From Antilocapra americana (Eukaryota > Chordata > Mammalia > Artiodactyla > Antilocapridae): DNA of 64,000 nt. The notes beneath the pieces are model-generated. The model saw only the letters and a program-made list of their open reading frames with translations, was not told the DNA's origin and made no database searches. This document shows, piece by piece, positions 47,809 through 60,974 of this stretch. The stretch spans positions 20,386,407 to 20,450,406 of the forward strand of contig ML664183.1 of assembly GCA_007570785.1 (NCBI GenBank), in the 5' to 3' direction. Position 1 is the stretch's first letter. Every line of letters begins with the position of its first letter. Made by a program: the position numbers and the translations under genes.

Positions 47809-48030
47809 GGGCTTCTCACATGGCACTAGTGGTAAAGAATATGCCTGCCTATGCAGGAGACACAGAGATGAAAGTTTGATTCCTGGGTTGGCATAATCCC
47901 TTGTAGTAGGAAATGGTACCCTACTCTAATATTCTTGCCTGGAAAATTCCATGGACAGAGGAGCCTGGCGGGCCACAGTCCATGGGACCACAAAGAGTCA
48001 GACAGGACTGAGCAACTGAGCACATGTCAA
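47809..48030 (+). mobile_element. Bov-tA SINE
   Basis: Starts gggcttctcacatggcacta and ends near gagcaactgagcacatgtc. Confidence 0.88.
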
Positions 48031-48441
48031 TTATATCTCAATAAATGTAAAATAAAAACATATTTTCAGCTCCCCAAACTTAACTAAATGGTGAGTTTAA
48101 CAGGGACATATAGAATTTAGTTATAAAACACTATTTTTTCATTTCTGCTCTCCCTTTCATCCTGCTGACTTGAGGTGGTCTCTTTCCTGCTGTTGAATAA
48201 AACCTCAAGATAGCATAATTTAAAAAAAGATATAAATTTAATTCATAGAAAGTACTATTATCACATTAAGTGTTTTTTTAAAGATTCTTTAGTTCAACAT
48301 ATTAATCAAAGGTATTAATCAATTAATACCTCTAAAAATTCCTTTAAAGGTAAAACTTTTTCTTCCTTCCCAGCTAAGATGAGTTCCTAGAAACTGTCCT
48401 GCCTTTGGAGAAGAGATTTCTGTATTAATTACCTCCTCACC

Positions 48442-48541
48442 TATTCCTTTCTCCAGGGGATCTTCGCAAGTCAGGGATTGAATTCAGGTCTCCTGCATTG
48501 CAGTCAGATTCTTTACTGTGTGAGCTACCAGGGAAACCCCA
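48442..48541 (-). mobile_element. Bov-tA SINE head, reverse
   Basis: Only the head portion is present, from cctttctccaggggatcttc to gagctaccagggaaacccc; the 3' half is missing. Confidence 0.82.
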
Positions 48542-48593
48542 CCTATTTACTAACAGTTGTTTTTTTTTTAACACTATGAAACATATTGGAATA

Positions 48594-48655
48594 AATAATC
48601 CAAATTAACAGAAAGCATTTGTTAAGGAGCAAATTCAACCAACCCTAGACTGTAT
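48594..48655 (+). repeat. Left arm of a 60-bp inverted repeat
   Basis: Reverse complement of 48951-49011, nearly perfect apart from a small difference at aaccaac versus aataac. The spacer is 295 bp. Confidence 0.92.
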
Positions 48656-48857
48656 AGTTCTGTAGTGTTCATCACTTGTTATTGGAGATTGAGGAGGAAA
48701 GATTGGTAAGGTAGGCAGGGAATTTTTTACTTAATATTGAGAAATGGGTTGAACATTTTTGAGTCAGACCTGTGTTTAAAACAGACTTTGTCAATGGGGC
48801 ACTTTGAGCATTGGTGTGGTCTCCTGTTGTAACTTTAGTTTAGAAGTGCTTTGCAAT

Positions 48858-48950
48858 TACAGTTGACCTTTGAACAACATGGGCCAGAACTGCATGGGTC
48901 CACTTATTTTTCAATAATAGATATTTTGTAATAGGAAATACTACAGTACC
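48858..48950 (+). mobile_element. Tigger-like DNA transposon end fragment
   Basis: The sequence acagttgacctttgaacaac with ctgcatgggtccacttattt and ttcaata resembles the terminal region of Tigger/mariner-type mammalian DNA transposons. The other terminus was not found. Confidence 0.5.
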
Positions 48951-49011
48951 ATACAGTCTAGGGTTATTGAATTTGCTCCTTAACAAATGCTTTCTGTTAA
49001 TTTGGATTATT
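48951..49011 (-). repeat. Right arm of a 60-bp inverted repeat
   Basis: Pairs with 48594-48655. It begins immediately after the Tigger-like fragment. Confidence 0.92.
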
Positions 49012-49645
49012 CATTCATCTTGTATTCATTCATTTGATCACATATTCACTACATTGCCCACTACTTTCAGAGAAGATTAATGAAATGTAAAAGATAAAAG
49101 TTGTTAGATAAGAGATGGGGAAAATATATCTAGAAGCCCTGGATGAAAAATCTAAAATACTTGAGGTAAAATTTAGTCCTAAACTTGATAAGAGTTAACA
49201 CAATGCAAAGACCTGAAAGAGCTGCATCGTACCTATTCTCTTAAATTAATTGACTGTGAAAATGATTCCTCAGAGTCAACAAGTACTTCAAATATCCTTG
49301 GATTAAGATCTGCATTTATGGATTTAAGGAAGATGATTAAGGTGACAATGTAATATTTGACTATTCCTGAATCCTACTCATTAATAAAAGACAGAGATTC
49401 ACAGAGCCAAATACTGGGAGAAAGTATCCCATGCAATTGGGAATTTTAAAAGTGACATAGTGTCTTGCAGGAATGTCTCCCTTTTGAGAAAGACTTTCTG
49501 ACACTTGTTTATAAAAGTGTCAGGCCTTCTAAGCAAAGTTCCCTCCTAGTAATCCACTCATTTGCAGGTGTTACCTGGCCCTACACAGTGTAGCCCTTGA
49601 GGCTTGAAACTTAGGGAGCTGCATTGCTTTACTGATTGCCATGCT

Positions 49646-50268
49646 GTTGTTTTTGTTGTTGCTGAGTCACTAAGTCATGTTCGACTATTTGGGACCCCAT
49701 GAACTTCAGCATGTCAGGATCTTCTGTCCTTCACTATGTCCTGGAGTTTGCTGAAATTCATGTCCATTGAGTTGATGATGCTATCTAACCATCTATCCTC
49801 TGCTGCCCCCTTCTCCTTCTGCCTTCATTCTTTCCAAGCATCAGAGTCTTTTACAATGAATTGGCTCTTCACATCCGGTAGCAAAAGTATTGGAGCTTCA
49901 GCTTCAGCATCAGTCCTTCCAATGCACATTCAGGGTCGACTTCCTTTAGATTGACTGGATTGATCTTGCAGTCCAGGGCACTCTCAAGCGTCTTCTCCAG
50001 CACCACAATTCAAAGGCAACAATTCTTCAGCACTGTCTTTTTTGTGATCCAGATTTCACAACCATACATGACTACTGAAAAAATAACAGCTTTGACTTTA
50101 CAGACTTTTGTTGGCAAAGTGATGTTTCTGCTTTTGAATACACTGTCTAGGTTTGTGATAGCTTTTCTTACAAGGAGCAAGCATCTTTTAATTTCATGGC
50201 TGCAGTATTTTGGAGACCAAGAATATTAAAATCTGTCACTGCTTGCATTTCTTCCCTTTCTATTTGCC
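49646..50268 (-). mobile_element. BovB LINE 3' fragment, reverse
   Basis: Reverse strand carries degraded BovB tail sequence from the 3' end (left) through the thumb to the region encoding QTDGKE near 50268. It is more diverged than the copies at 33 kb and 39 kb. Confidence 0.85.
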
Positions 50269-50368
50269 TGTGCTGATACTCCTGTTAATACTTTTGTTGT
50301 GGGTAACAGGGTCCTTGCCTCTGACCCAGAATTTTATTTATTACCTTTCACAAACATCCATAGAACTA

Positions 50369-50673
50369 TGAAAGTGAAAGTCGCTCAGTCATATCTGACT
50401 CTTTGCAACTCCATTTACAGCCCATGGAATCCTTGAGGCCAGAATATGGAGTGGGTAGCCTTTCCATTCTCCAGGGGATTTTCCTAACCCAAAGGTCAAA
50501 CACAGGTCTCTTGCATTGCCGGTGGATTCTCTACCAGCTGAGCCACAAGGGAAGCCCAAGAATACTGGAGTGGGTAGCCTATCTTTTCTCCAGGGGATCT
50601 TCGCAACCCATGAATGGAATGGGGTCTCCTGCATCATAGATGGATTCTTTACCAACTGAGCTATCAGGGAAGC
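50369..50673 (-). mobile_element. Bov-A2-like SINE with duplicated head unit, reverse
   Basis: Two successive units each contain tctccaggggat, a caggtctcttgcattgcc-type box and a gagccacaagggaagcc or gagctatcagggaagcc end. This is the dimer-like structure of Bov-A2 or of a SINE inserted into a SINE. Confidence 0.83.
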
Positions 50674-51417
50674 CTGATAGATCTATAGTGGGCTGAATTA
50701 TTAATTCCTGTAGTTTTTTTGTGTGAGTATTCTGCTTTAATAGCTCTTCTCCATTATCAAGCTTAAGTAGGGCAATAGAACATCAAATCCAAAGTCCACA
50801 GATAATATCTATAGCTAAATAAGACAACAAGCTAGCCCTCAGATCACAGAATGTGAGCTGCTAGCAAAACAACTGACAGAAACAAGATCTCTGTAGTAAA
50901 TGTGTGAAAACTGTGCACATTAAGTGTGCGAGTGTAGTAAAAACTACTTTTAAGGGAGTTCAAAGAAGACTAAGGATTTCTGTTGGCCCTGAGAGCTGTT
51001 GAAACTCAAAGTTACCAGCATGCACTAAGTGGTGAAGTTAATAAGCTCTATGAACACAGTAGTGGTACAAAACTTCAAAAGGAGAAAGGGACAAAATGGT
51101 GAAAGCAGAATAAAAATTGAGCAGAACACGCACAATTGGGGACAAGAAAAGGAAATGTCTTCAAGTTCAATAGGAGTGCAGAAGAAAGCAAACTGACTTC
51201 CAAAACTGAAGGATAATTTTTATCATTTATGAAAATGACTGAAACAGGTATTCTAGATCTGGAAATTAGGAAAGCTATCCTGAAATTATTCTCAAAAATG
51301 AAAAAGATGAAATAAAGACAAGAAATTCAAAGATTAGAAAACGATTACAGTAACAGTCACAAAATAAACACAGAAGAATAAGCAAATAGGTATTAAAACA
51401 TAAAGGCATTTTTTTTC
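50674..51417. other. Intronic sequence between two BovB copies
   Basis: A-rich; resembles old LINE sequence in places (acaaaatggtgaaagcagaa), but not assignable. Confidence 0.4.
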
Positions 51418-54372
51418 AGTTCAGTTCAGTCTCACAGTCATGTCCAACCTTTTGCAATCCCAGGGACTGCAACATGCCAGGGCTCCCTGTCCATCACCAA
51501 CTCCCAGAGTTTACCCAAACTCATATCCATTGAGTCGGTGATGCCATCCAACCATCTCATCCTCTGCCACCCCCTTCTCCTCCTGCCCTCAATCTTTTCA
51601 GTTTGGCAATCAGCTTTCTTTAGAGTGCAACTCTCAAATCCATACATGATTACTGGAAAAACCATAGCTATGACTATGGTTGACAAATTAATTTGTTGAA
51701 AAATTAATGTCTCTGCTTTTTAATATGCTGTCCAGGTTTTCATAACTTTTCTTCCAAGGAGCAAGTGTCTTTTAATTTCATGGCTGCAGTCACCATCTGC
51801 AGTGATTTTGGAGACAAAAAAACTCAAGTCTGTTGCTGTTTCCCGTCTATCTGCCATGAAATGATGGGACCAGATGTCATGATCTTAGTTTTCAGAATGT
51901 TTAGTTTTAAGCCAACTTTTTCACTCTCCTCTTTCACTTTCATCAAGAAGCTCTTTAGTTCTTCTTCACTTTCTGCCATAAGGGTGGTGTCATCTGCATA
52001 TCTGAAGTTATTGATATTTCTCCTGGCAATCATGATTCTAGCTCATGCCTTATCAAGGCCAGCATTTCTCATGATGTATTCTGTATATAAATTAAATAGC
52101 AGAGTGACACCATACAGCCTTGACATACTCCTTTTCTGATTTGGAATCAGTCTGTTGTTCCATATCCAGTTCTAACTGTTGCTTCCTGACCTGCATACAG
52201 ATTTCTCAGAAGGCAGGTAAGGTAGTCTGGTATTCTCATCACTTTAAGAATTTCCCAGTTTGTTGTGATCCACACAATCAAAGGCTTTGGCATAATCAAT
52301 AAAGCAGAGATAGATGTTTTTCTGGAACTGTCTCGCTTTTTCAATGATTCAACGGATGTTGACAATTTGATCTCTGATTCCTCTGCCTTTTCTAAATCCA
52401 GCTTGAACATCTGGAAGTTCACGGTTCACATATTGTTGAAGTATGGCTTGGAGAATTTTGAGTATTACTTTGCTAGCATGTGAGATGACTGCAATTGTGT
52501 GGTAGTTTGAGCATTCTTTGGCATTGCCTTTCTTTGGGATTGGAATGAAAACTGACCTTTACCAGTCCTGTGGCCACTGCTGAGTTTTCCAAATTTCCTG
52601 GCATATTGAGTGCAGCACTTTCACAGCATCACCTTTCAGTATTTGAAATAGCTCACCTGGAATTCCATCACCTCCACTAGCTTTGTTCATAGTGATACTT
52701 CCTAAGGCCCACTTGACTTCACATTCCAGAATGTCTGACTCTAGGTGAGTACTATCATGATTATCTGGGTCATGAAGATGACCCAGATTTTTTATATAAT
52801 TTTTATATAGATGTTTTATATAGTTCTTCTGTGTATTCTTGCTACCTCTTCTGAATATCTTCTGCTTCTGTTAGGTCCATACCATTTCTGTCCTTTATTG
52901 TGTCCATCTTTACATGAAATATTACCCTGTATCTCTAGTTTTCTTGAATAAATCTCTAGTCTTTCCCATTCTATTGCTTTCCCCTCTTTCTTTGCACTGA
53001 TCACTTAGGAAGGCTTTCTTATCTCTCCGTGCTAGTCTTTGGAACTCTTCACTCAAATGGGTATATCTTTCCTTTTCTTCTTTGCCTTTGGCGTCTATTC
53101 TTTTTATAGCTACTTGTAAGGCCTCCTCAAATAATCATTTTGCCTTTTTGCATTTCTTTTTTCTTAGGGATGGTCTTGATCACTGCCTCCTGTACAATGT
53201 CAGGAACCTCCATCCATCGTTCTTCAGGCACTCTATCAGATCTAATCCCTTGAATTTAATTGTATAATAGTAAGGGAATTGATTTAAGTCATATCTGAAT
53301 GGTCTAGTGGTTTTTCCTACTTTCTTCAATTTAAGTCTGAATTTGGCAATAAGGAGTTTATTATCTGAGCCAAAATCAGCTCTTGGTCTTGTTTTTACTG
53401 ACTGTATAAAGTTTCTCCATCTTTGGCTGCAAAGAATATAACCAGCCTGATATCAATATTGACCATCTGGTGATGTCCATGTGTAGAATCTTCTCTTATG
53501 TTTTTGGAAGAGGGTGTTTGCTATGACCTGTGTATTCTCTTGACAAAACTCTATTAGCCTTTGCCCTGCTTTATTATGTACCCCAAGGCCAAATTTGCCT
53601 GTTTCTCCAGGTATCTCTTGACTTCCTACTTTTGTATTCCAGTCCCCTAGAATGAAAAGCAAATCTTTTTTGTGTATTAGTTCTAGAAGGTCTTGTGGGA
53701 CTCCACTGAACTCTTCAACTTCAGCTTCTTCAGCATTACTGGTTGGGGCATAGACTGGATTACCGTGATGTTGAATGCTGTTCCTTGGAAATGAACAGAG
53801 ATCATTCTGTTGTTTTTGATATTACATCCAAGTACTGTGTTTCAGAGTCTTTTGTTGACTATGATGGCTACTCCTTTTCTTCTAAGGTATTCTTGCCCAC
53901 AGCAGTAGATAAAATGTTCATCTGAATTAAATTCACCCATTCCAGTCCATTTTCATTTGCCGATTTCTAAAATGTTGATGCTCACTCTCGCCATCTCCTG
54001 TTTTACCACTTCTTATTTGTCTTGATTCACGGACCTGACATTTCAGGTTCCTATGCAATATTACTCTTTACAGCATCATACTTTACATCCATCACCAGTC
54101 ACATTCACAACTGGGTGTTTTTACTCTGCCTCCATCTGTTCATTCTTTCAGGAGTTATTTCTCCACTGATCTCCAGCGCATGTTGGGCACCTACCAATCT
54201 GGGGAGTTCATCTTTCAGTGTCCTAACTTTTTGCCTTTTCTTTCTGTTCATGGGGTTCTCAAGGCAAGAATACTGAAGTGATTTGCCATTCCCTTCTCCA
54301 GTGGACCACGTTTTGTCAGACCTCTCCACAATGACCCGTCCATCTTGGATGGTTCTATACAGCATGGCTCAT
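51418..54372 (-). mobile_element. Nearly full-length BovB LINE, reverse
   Basis: Reading the minus strand, the element starts in the 5' UTR near 54372, passes the endonuclease region (FILGDWNTKVGSQEIPG near 53650-53610), the RT (YADDTTLMAESEEEL near 51980; the catalytic box is intact), and ends at gttca repeats at 51418. About 200 bp around 51595 is deleted in the C-terminal tail, joining RMRWLD-side sequence to the KKADC segment. Stops and frameshifts are scattered throughout. It forms a long inverted pair with 42731-45661. Confidence 0.93.
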
Positions 54373-54902
54373 ACTTTTATTGATAAAGGCATTTTTCAAA
54401 AAGATGCAAAAATAATTCATAAACAAAAAGAGGAGCTAGGAAAGAAAAACATATCAAAAAGCTCATAAATGAGAGTGATTTTTTAAAAAAGTTTAAACAA
54501 AATGAAGATATTTAGATTAGCGAGGTGATATAGAAGTTTTATCACTTTTATAATAGGCAACTGCATATTGAAAAACAAATTATTAAAACAGAAAAAAATA
54601 ATAAAATAAAGAATTCAAGAAAACTTTCCTGAAGTAAGACTTGAATGGATATACTACATATATACAGAAATGAAGCAGAATTGTCTATATGGAATCTATT
54701 CTAATAACACAACTGGACATTAAAAAATAATAAATTATTTGGGAATTCAGAAATAAGACTAACATACATAGGAAAAGAAAAAGCACTTCTGACAGTAGTG
54801 CTTCATGTAAGAAGAAAATGTAGTGAAATATTTAAGTCAAAGAAAGAAAATATGAGTCAAGGGTTTTATATCTAGCTATATTTAAATTCAATTATTATGG
54901 CC

Positions 54903-55112
54903 TTTTTCTTCCCTGGCAGCTCAGACAGTAAATAATCTGCCTGCAATTCAGGAGACCTGGGTTCAATCCCTTGGTAGGTAAGATTCCCCGGAGAAGGGAA
55001 TGGTTACCCACTCCAGTATTCTTGCCTAGAGAATTCCATTGACAGAGGAGCCTGACAGGTTACAGTCCATGGAGTTGCAAAGAGTCAAACGTGACTGAGC
55101 AACTCACACTTC
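54903..55112 (+). mobile_element. Bov-tA SINE
   Basis: Starts tttttcttccctggcagctc, contains gggttcaatccc, and ends near gtgactgagcaactcacac. Confidence 0.88.
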
Positions 55113-57289
55113 TTTTATTTGGGCATCAGACAAACTTTGATTAATGCACAAGAACACAGGTGTTCCTGTGAGCCTACTCTGGGGAGTCTGCTAGAAAACA
55201 AGCTACAGATAACAAAATGATTGATTATCTCATTGGTATTAATAGGGGTAAAACACCATTACTTCAAATTAGATGTGTGGAAAAAGGAAATAAATAAAAC
55301 AAGCATCACAGTAGAAAATATAAAAACAGTAGTTTTGTTTTTTTTTAAAAGGAAACTAAGTGTATTATGTAAAGTAGATGTAGGCATAAGAGCAAGACTT
55401 GCCTATCTCTTGATACTGAGAAATATTATTTTTTTCAAATTGGGGAGAGTAATAAGGATATTCTGATTAAGTTTTAAGAGTTTTTATCTTAAAGAGATAC
55501 ATATTGAAATATTTACAGAGAAACTATTATGTCTCTGTCTTGTTTCAAAATAATGGTTTGAGACTATATATGAAAGGTTTCCTAAGACTCAACAAAGTTA
55601 GTTAGTTGATATGTCGAGGTTTATTATAATAGTTTGTAATTTTATTTATGTTTGAAAGTCCCCTACTGAAAGATTAAAATGTTTTAAACACTGCTAATAT
55701 CAAATTTTGGAAATATGTTCTAAAAATGTTTGTACTTTATTATTCTGCATTTAAATACTATATTCTTTTATAGCATAGCTGTAAAATTTACTTTGAAAAG
55801 TATTTCATTAATAAATTCTTAGTAAAGAAATTACAATAAAATACTTCTTTTGAAATTTAACACTTCAAAATTAAATTTATTTTCTTTATTTACCTTTATT
55901 CATAGCAGAGCTAAAGATAATAGAGTAGTTGATTCTAAAGAATAGATGAACCTTTAAACGATTAGTTAATTAACCTCAATTTACATAATGATCTTATTAT
56001 TTGTATAGCTAATGAGTAGAGTTTGATTATAGGTCATTGACAGTTATTAATAAATGAAACCCAAGTGTTAGAAATACTACTTGGGTCTGTATTTCAGACT
56101 CAAGAAACAAAGGTCAATCATGAAATGTTAATAACAATATTCAAAGCATTAGGCATTAAAGTAACATTTAGCTTTCAGGCTTCACACATTTCTAAGAGGA
56201 TAATTCATGAATTTTATAACTGGTCTCACTCTGCATGAATATAGGGCACATATAAGTATACATGAGTATATAAGCTAAACTTTTATTAGTCTCAGATTTC
56301 CATTTAAATTACAGTAATGAGAACTAGCTTATTATACTCATATATAAGACATCAATATGTTTTTATTCCTAAAAATTAGACCTATTTCTTGCAAAATGAT
56401 AGGTTCTAAAACTTAAATTCTTTCAAAGAAAGATAACAGATGGTTTTCAGTTAATTTTTAGATTTATTTTTATTTGCAATAGGCATCTTATGTTATATAA
56501 TTTATATTTATTCTAACCTTTCAACTCTTGGTTTAGTCAATTAAATTTACAGTTTGAAGTATTTTCTATATTTTCTAAAAATGCAATTGCCTCCAGTTAA
56601 AGATTTTAAAAACTCAAATAACTGGACTGCTATTTTAAACAACTTACTTATCCAATGATGAATAATCACTGAAGACCATTTAATACCTTTAATTTCAAAG
56701 ACATACTATATATAAAATCTGATTTTTCCAATGATTTGGTTGTGCTTTTACAAACAACTGTGCAGGCCTCTACGTTATACCAGTGAGTGAGATTTGAGAT
56801 AAATGAACAGAGAAATGAATTATTTTATGATCATCTATTCAATTACAAACTGATACAGAACATTCTATAGTACATCTTTTGCCCTTACACCCACTTTGTT
56901 CACTTTTCTCTTACACTGCTGGGGTGCTCTCTCTCTCTGTCTGGCATTCATATGAGTACTCTTGCTCTGTCTCAGGGTCTCTTCCTATTTCTTCTTTCCT
57001 TTTTTAAGTTGCTGACTGATGGAATGCTGTTAGAGTATGTCCTCAAGTGGGCTCAGAGTAAAATGTAAATATCTTATTACCTGTTTTGGACTTTATACCT
57101 TCTCTGGGCATGTATCTGTTAGTGGTTAAATTAAAACTGGTTTTCTTGGCTTTTCTGGGTTCTAAAAAAGTTTCCCATTCTTTATAATAGTTGATATATG
57201 ACAATGTTAAGTGACAAGAAGATGGATTGTTTCACTTGCAAAGATGTATAATCTCAATCAATGGAAAAGAGCAGTGTTTATCCCATTAT
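55113..57289. other. AT-rich intronic sequence
   Basis: A 2.2-kb run without recognisable young transposons or exons. Confidence 0.55.
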
Positions 57290-57492
57290 CGGGCTTCCCT
57301 GGTGGCTCAGATGGTAATTGCCTGCAATGCAGGAGACCCAGGTTTGGTCCCTGGGTCTGGAAGGTACCCTGGAGAAGGAAATGGCACCCCACTCCAATAT
57401 TCTTGTCTGGAGACTTCCATGAACAGAGGAGCCTGGCAGGCTATAGCCCATGGGATCAGAGAGAGTTGGATATGACTGAGCAACTAACACTC
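57290..57492 (+). mobile_element. Bov-tA SINE
   Basis: Starts cgggcttccctggtggctca and ends at atgactgagcaactaacac. It lies in the 38-kb intron, 1.1 kb from exon 58585-58725. Overlapping open frames of 70-100 codons are readings of the SINE. Confidence 0.9.
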
Positions 57493-57779
57493 CTTACAGC
57501 TCTGGGCACATAGTGAGCACTAAACAAAGCACTTATTTAATAATGCTATAAGTAAGCTTAAAATTTGAGAAAAAAGTCCTTTGTCAAGCCATGTGTCTTG
57601 ACTGCAGTAATTACAGCACCTCATGTACTCTCTCCTCACCATCCTGTTCCATTATCAGTAACATCTCTCAGAATCTATGCCGGCCTTCTTCATGAATTGG
57701 CTTTTACTCAGCTTTCTGTATACATAAACTACATTACACTGAAATGCTGAAGAAAGATTTTGGAGTCAAAAGGTAGCTT

Positions 57780-57935
57780 AAATCTCCCACTTTTCATTTA
57801 CTGACAGTGACATTTTTAAAAAAATCACTTAACATTTTCTTGTCTTTGTAAAATGGAAATAATAAATCTCATTTCCTAGAAATGGATGTGAATTATATAT
57901 AATGCTACGTATAAAATATAATAAATGTTAGTCAT
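57780..57935 (+). mobile_element. MIR-like SINE relic
   Basis: Includes ctttgtaaaatggaaataat followed by taaatgttagtcattcatt, as in MIR/MIRb. Confidence 0.55.
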
Positions 57936-58208
57936 TCATTTTGAGGTGCATTTACCTCTGCTCTCAGCAAATACATAGTATCAGAAGCCACACAATTCAG
58001 GAAATGTATAAGAATCCTGTGCCCATTAGAAATACACACTCCAAGGGGTTAGTCTTGGTAGTGTGATTAAGAATAAGTTTTTTTTTTCTTTTAATGAAAC
58101 ATATACTGACAATGATAGCATTTCAATAAGATTGTACAAAGTTTCAAAATATTGTGTTATTACCTTGACATTTAAGGAGTATGAAGTCATTCTCTATATT
58201 GTCATACT

Positions 58209-58422
58209 GTTGTTTTTTAGTGGTTAAGTCGTGTTCAACTCTTCAAAACCCCATAGACTATAGCCCACCATGTTCCTCTGTCCATGGGATTTTTTCAGGC
58301 AAGAATACTGGAGTGGGTTGTCATTTCCTCCTCCAGGGGATCTTCCCAACCCAGCGATCAAACCTGTGTCGCCTGCATTGGCAGGCGGATTCTTTACTAC
58401 TGAACCAGTGGGGAAGCCTGAA
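58209..58422 (-). mobile_element. Bov-tA SINE, reverse, near a PCDH15 exon
   Basis: Left edge gttgttttttagtggttaag; right edge ctgaaccagtggggaagcc. It ends 162 bp downstream, in transcription terms, of exon 58585-58725, in the same sense as the gene. Confidence 0.9.
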
Positions 58423-58504
58423 TGGCCATGTATCAATTCTTAAAGTGAATAAGCAATCATCTTCAAGTGTTGATGGACGTTCAGCAATCTCCACGAGGAT
58501 TTTA

Positions 58505-58750
<246 letters not shown>

Positions 58751-59479
58751 TCATTCTCTTCATATTATAAGGGAAAATGATTTTCTTTAAAAATCACTGT
58801 GATTTTTAAAACATACATGATAAGGGTAACACATCAAAGTGACAAAATTAAGGCTTTGGGAAACTGTTTCAGCTCTAGAAATTATCAACATCAGTTTTTC
58901 ACTAAATGCATGATTTAGAATTCAATTTTTTTTTTGGGGGGGAGGGGATTCTCCTGGAAACTGATGTTTCTCTGGTCAATTAAGTTTGCCAAACAATGTG
59001 TACTACATTCCTCACCATAGATACACATTATCTTCTACCATAGCAAATGCTTCTAGAAACCATGTTTTAAAGAGATACACTTAATTTTGTTTAAGAAAGT
59101 ATTTTATGATACTGTTGGGTTATTATACTTTTTATGACTTAATATATCTTATTATCCTGCAGATTTAGTGTTCTGCTTAGAAAATGAGGGAACAAACATA
59201 ATTTAATATGTTAGTTATTTTAAAAATATTATTTATTATTTTAAAATCTTAAAATATTTGGCCCTGAAGTTTCTTTTTTAGAATAAATTTGATCATACAT
59301 ATTTGAGTGATGAGCAGAGCACATTGGTAAACTTTATAATATACTACCTCTTTCACTCTCTCTTTTCCTCACTTTGGTTTTCTCTACAGCATTTATAACT
59401 GCCTAAGTACTATATATTCATCAGCTTGATCATTGTTATTGTCTAGCTCCTCTTTTTGGATTGTTAAATTCTACAGTGA

Positions 59480-59692
59480 TGATGATGATGTATGTACTCA
59501 GTTGTGTCCAGCTCTTTTGCAACCCCATGGACTGCAGCTCACCAGGCTCTTCTGTCCATGGAATTTTCCAGGCAAGAATACTGGAATGGGTTGCCATTTT
59601 CTTCTCCAGGGGATTTTCCCAACCCAGGGATCAAAACTGTGACTCCTGCTGCATCTCCTGCATTGTAGACAGATTCTTTACCACTGAGACAC
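59480..59692 (-). mobile_element. Bov-tA SINE, reverse
   Basis: A gat repeat at the left edge marks its 3' tail, followed by ctcagttgtgtccagctctt; right edge ctttaccactgagacac. It lies in the 2.2-kb intron. Confidence 0.89.
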
Positions 59693-60842
59693 TATTTTGT
59701 TCACTTCTTTCTCCTTAATTGCTGGATGGTACTGAGTACATGATAAATACTCAATAAGATTAGTAGACTAAATTGACAAGCAAATGAATTGAATGTAACA
59801 AGAATCACTGTGGTGGAGTGAGGGTAATAAGTAGAACCACCTCTCTATATTCAAGGAAGAGAACAGATAAAATCACAGAGAAAAATCATAGGAACAAATT
59901 GAGAAAATCATAGCTTCAGTCAGATGTAAGTTTAAGGCAAAAGGAAAGTCAGTAATATTTAGGGAGGAGGCATGACAACACAGGTGAAACAAAGTCAATA
60001 AGAAAAATACAATATTTAGCATTTGCTTTAGGGGCAATAACTTTTAGTAATGGTTGGTCACTGAAATACTTTTATTTATAAAGGTTGAAAACAACTTTTG
60101 TAATTTCCTTGCAAACTGCTTTACAATATTAACACCCTCTAATTTAATATTGAAATGAATGTATTTATGAAACATATATTAGCTTTTTTTTTTAATCACC
60201 TACAACATTCCAGGCCATTTAACTCATAAAAGGGGAAACCAGAGGACAACTAACTGTGGGTAATAGGGAAAAAAAGAATTAACATGCTAATATAAAACCA
60301 AGTCACAAACTTATTCCCATAGGCTAGCAAGCCAATCTGTTCTCTGTGAAAAGTGATGGGTAAAAAAAAATCAAACTATTTATTTACTTACAACTGTTGA
60401 TTATATGTTTGCTTTACTGAGGAATCACACAAAATGCACATGACTTTTATCATGCATGTGGCTCTTTGGTCATCCACAGTTATTTTTGTTCCTAAAATAT
60501 CTTTAGGATTAGCTAAGGTATGACATTGGTTAAGGGTTATAGATGACACAGAACAGTGGTAAGAGATTACTATAGGCCATGATTATGACTAAAAGCTGAA
60601 AGGAATTATGCATTAATTTTGAATAAATGTTACTAAATATCCCTAAATCAGGAGGAGGTGAAGGCTTTCAGAACTGGATATTGAGTAGTCCCTAGTGGAA
60701 ACTAATAGCCTTTGTCAATATAACTGGATTTTTATCAGATTTAACACATAATCACATTTATGATTATGATTATCTTACTAGAAAGATAAACAGTAATGAA
60801 ATCTGAAATTTATTCCACATCTAAGTTTACTGTTTGATGATG
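59693..60842. other. 2.2-kb intron, middle part
   Basis: Nothing recognised between the two SINEs. Confidence 0.55.
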
Positions 60843-60958
60843 AAAAGTGTGTGTCACTCAGTTGTGTCCAACTCTGTGCAACCCCATGGACTGTAGCTTA
60901 CCAGGCTTCTCTGTCCATGGAATTCTCTATGCAAGAATACTGGAATGGGTTGCCATTT
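60843..60958 (-). mobile_element. Truncated Bov-tA SINE next to a PCDH15 splice donor
   Basis: Only the 3' half is present, from gtcactcagttgtgtccaac to ggaatgggttgccattt. It ends 16 bp from the donor GT of exon 60975-61084 and is in the same sense as the gene. Confidence 0.87.
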
Positions 60959-60974
60959 GACTAAACATACTCAC

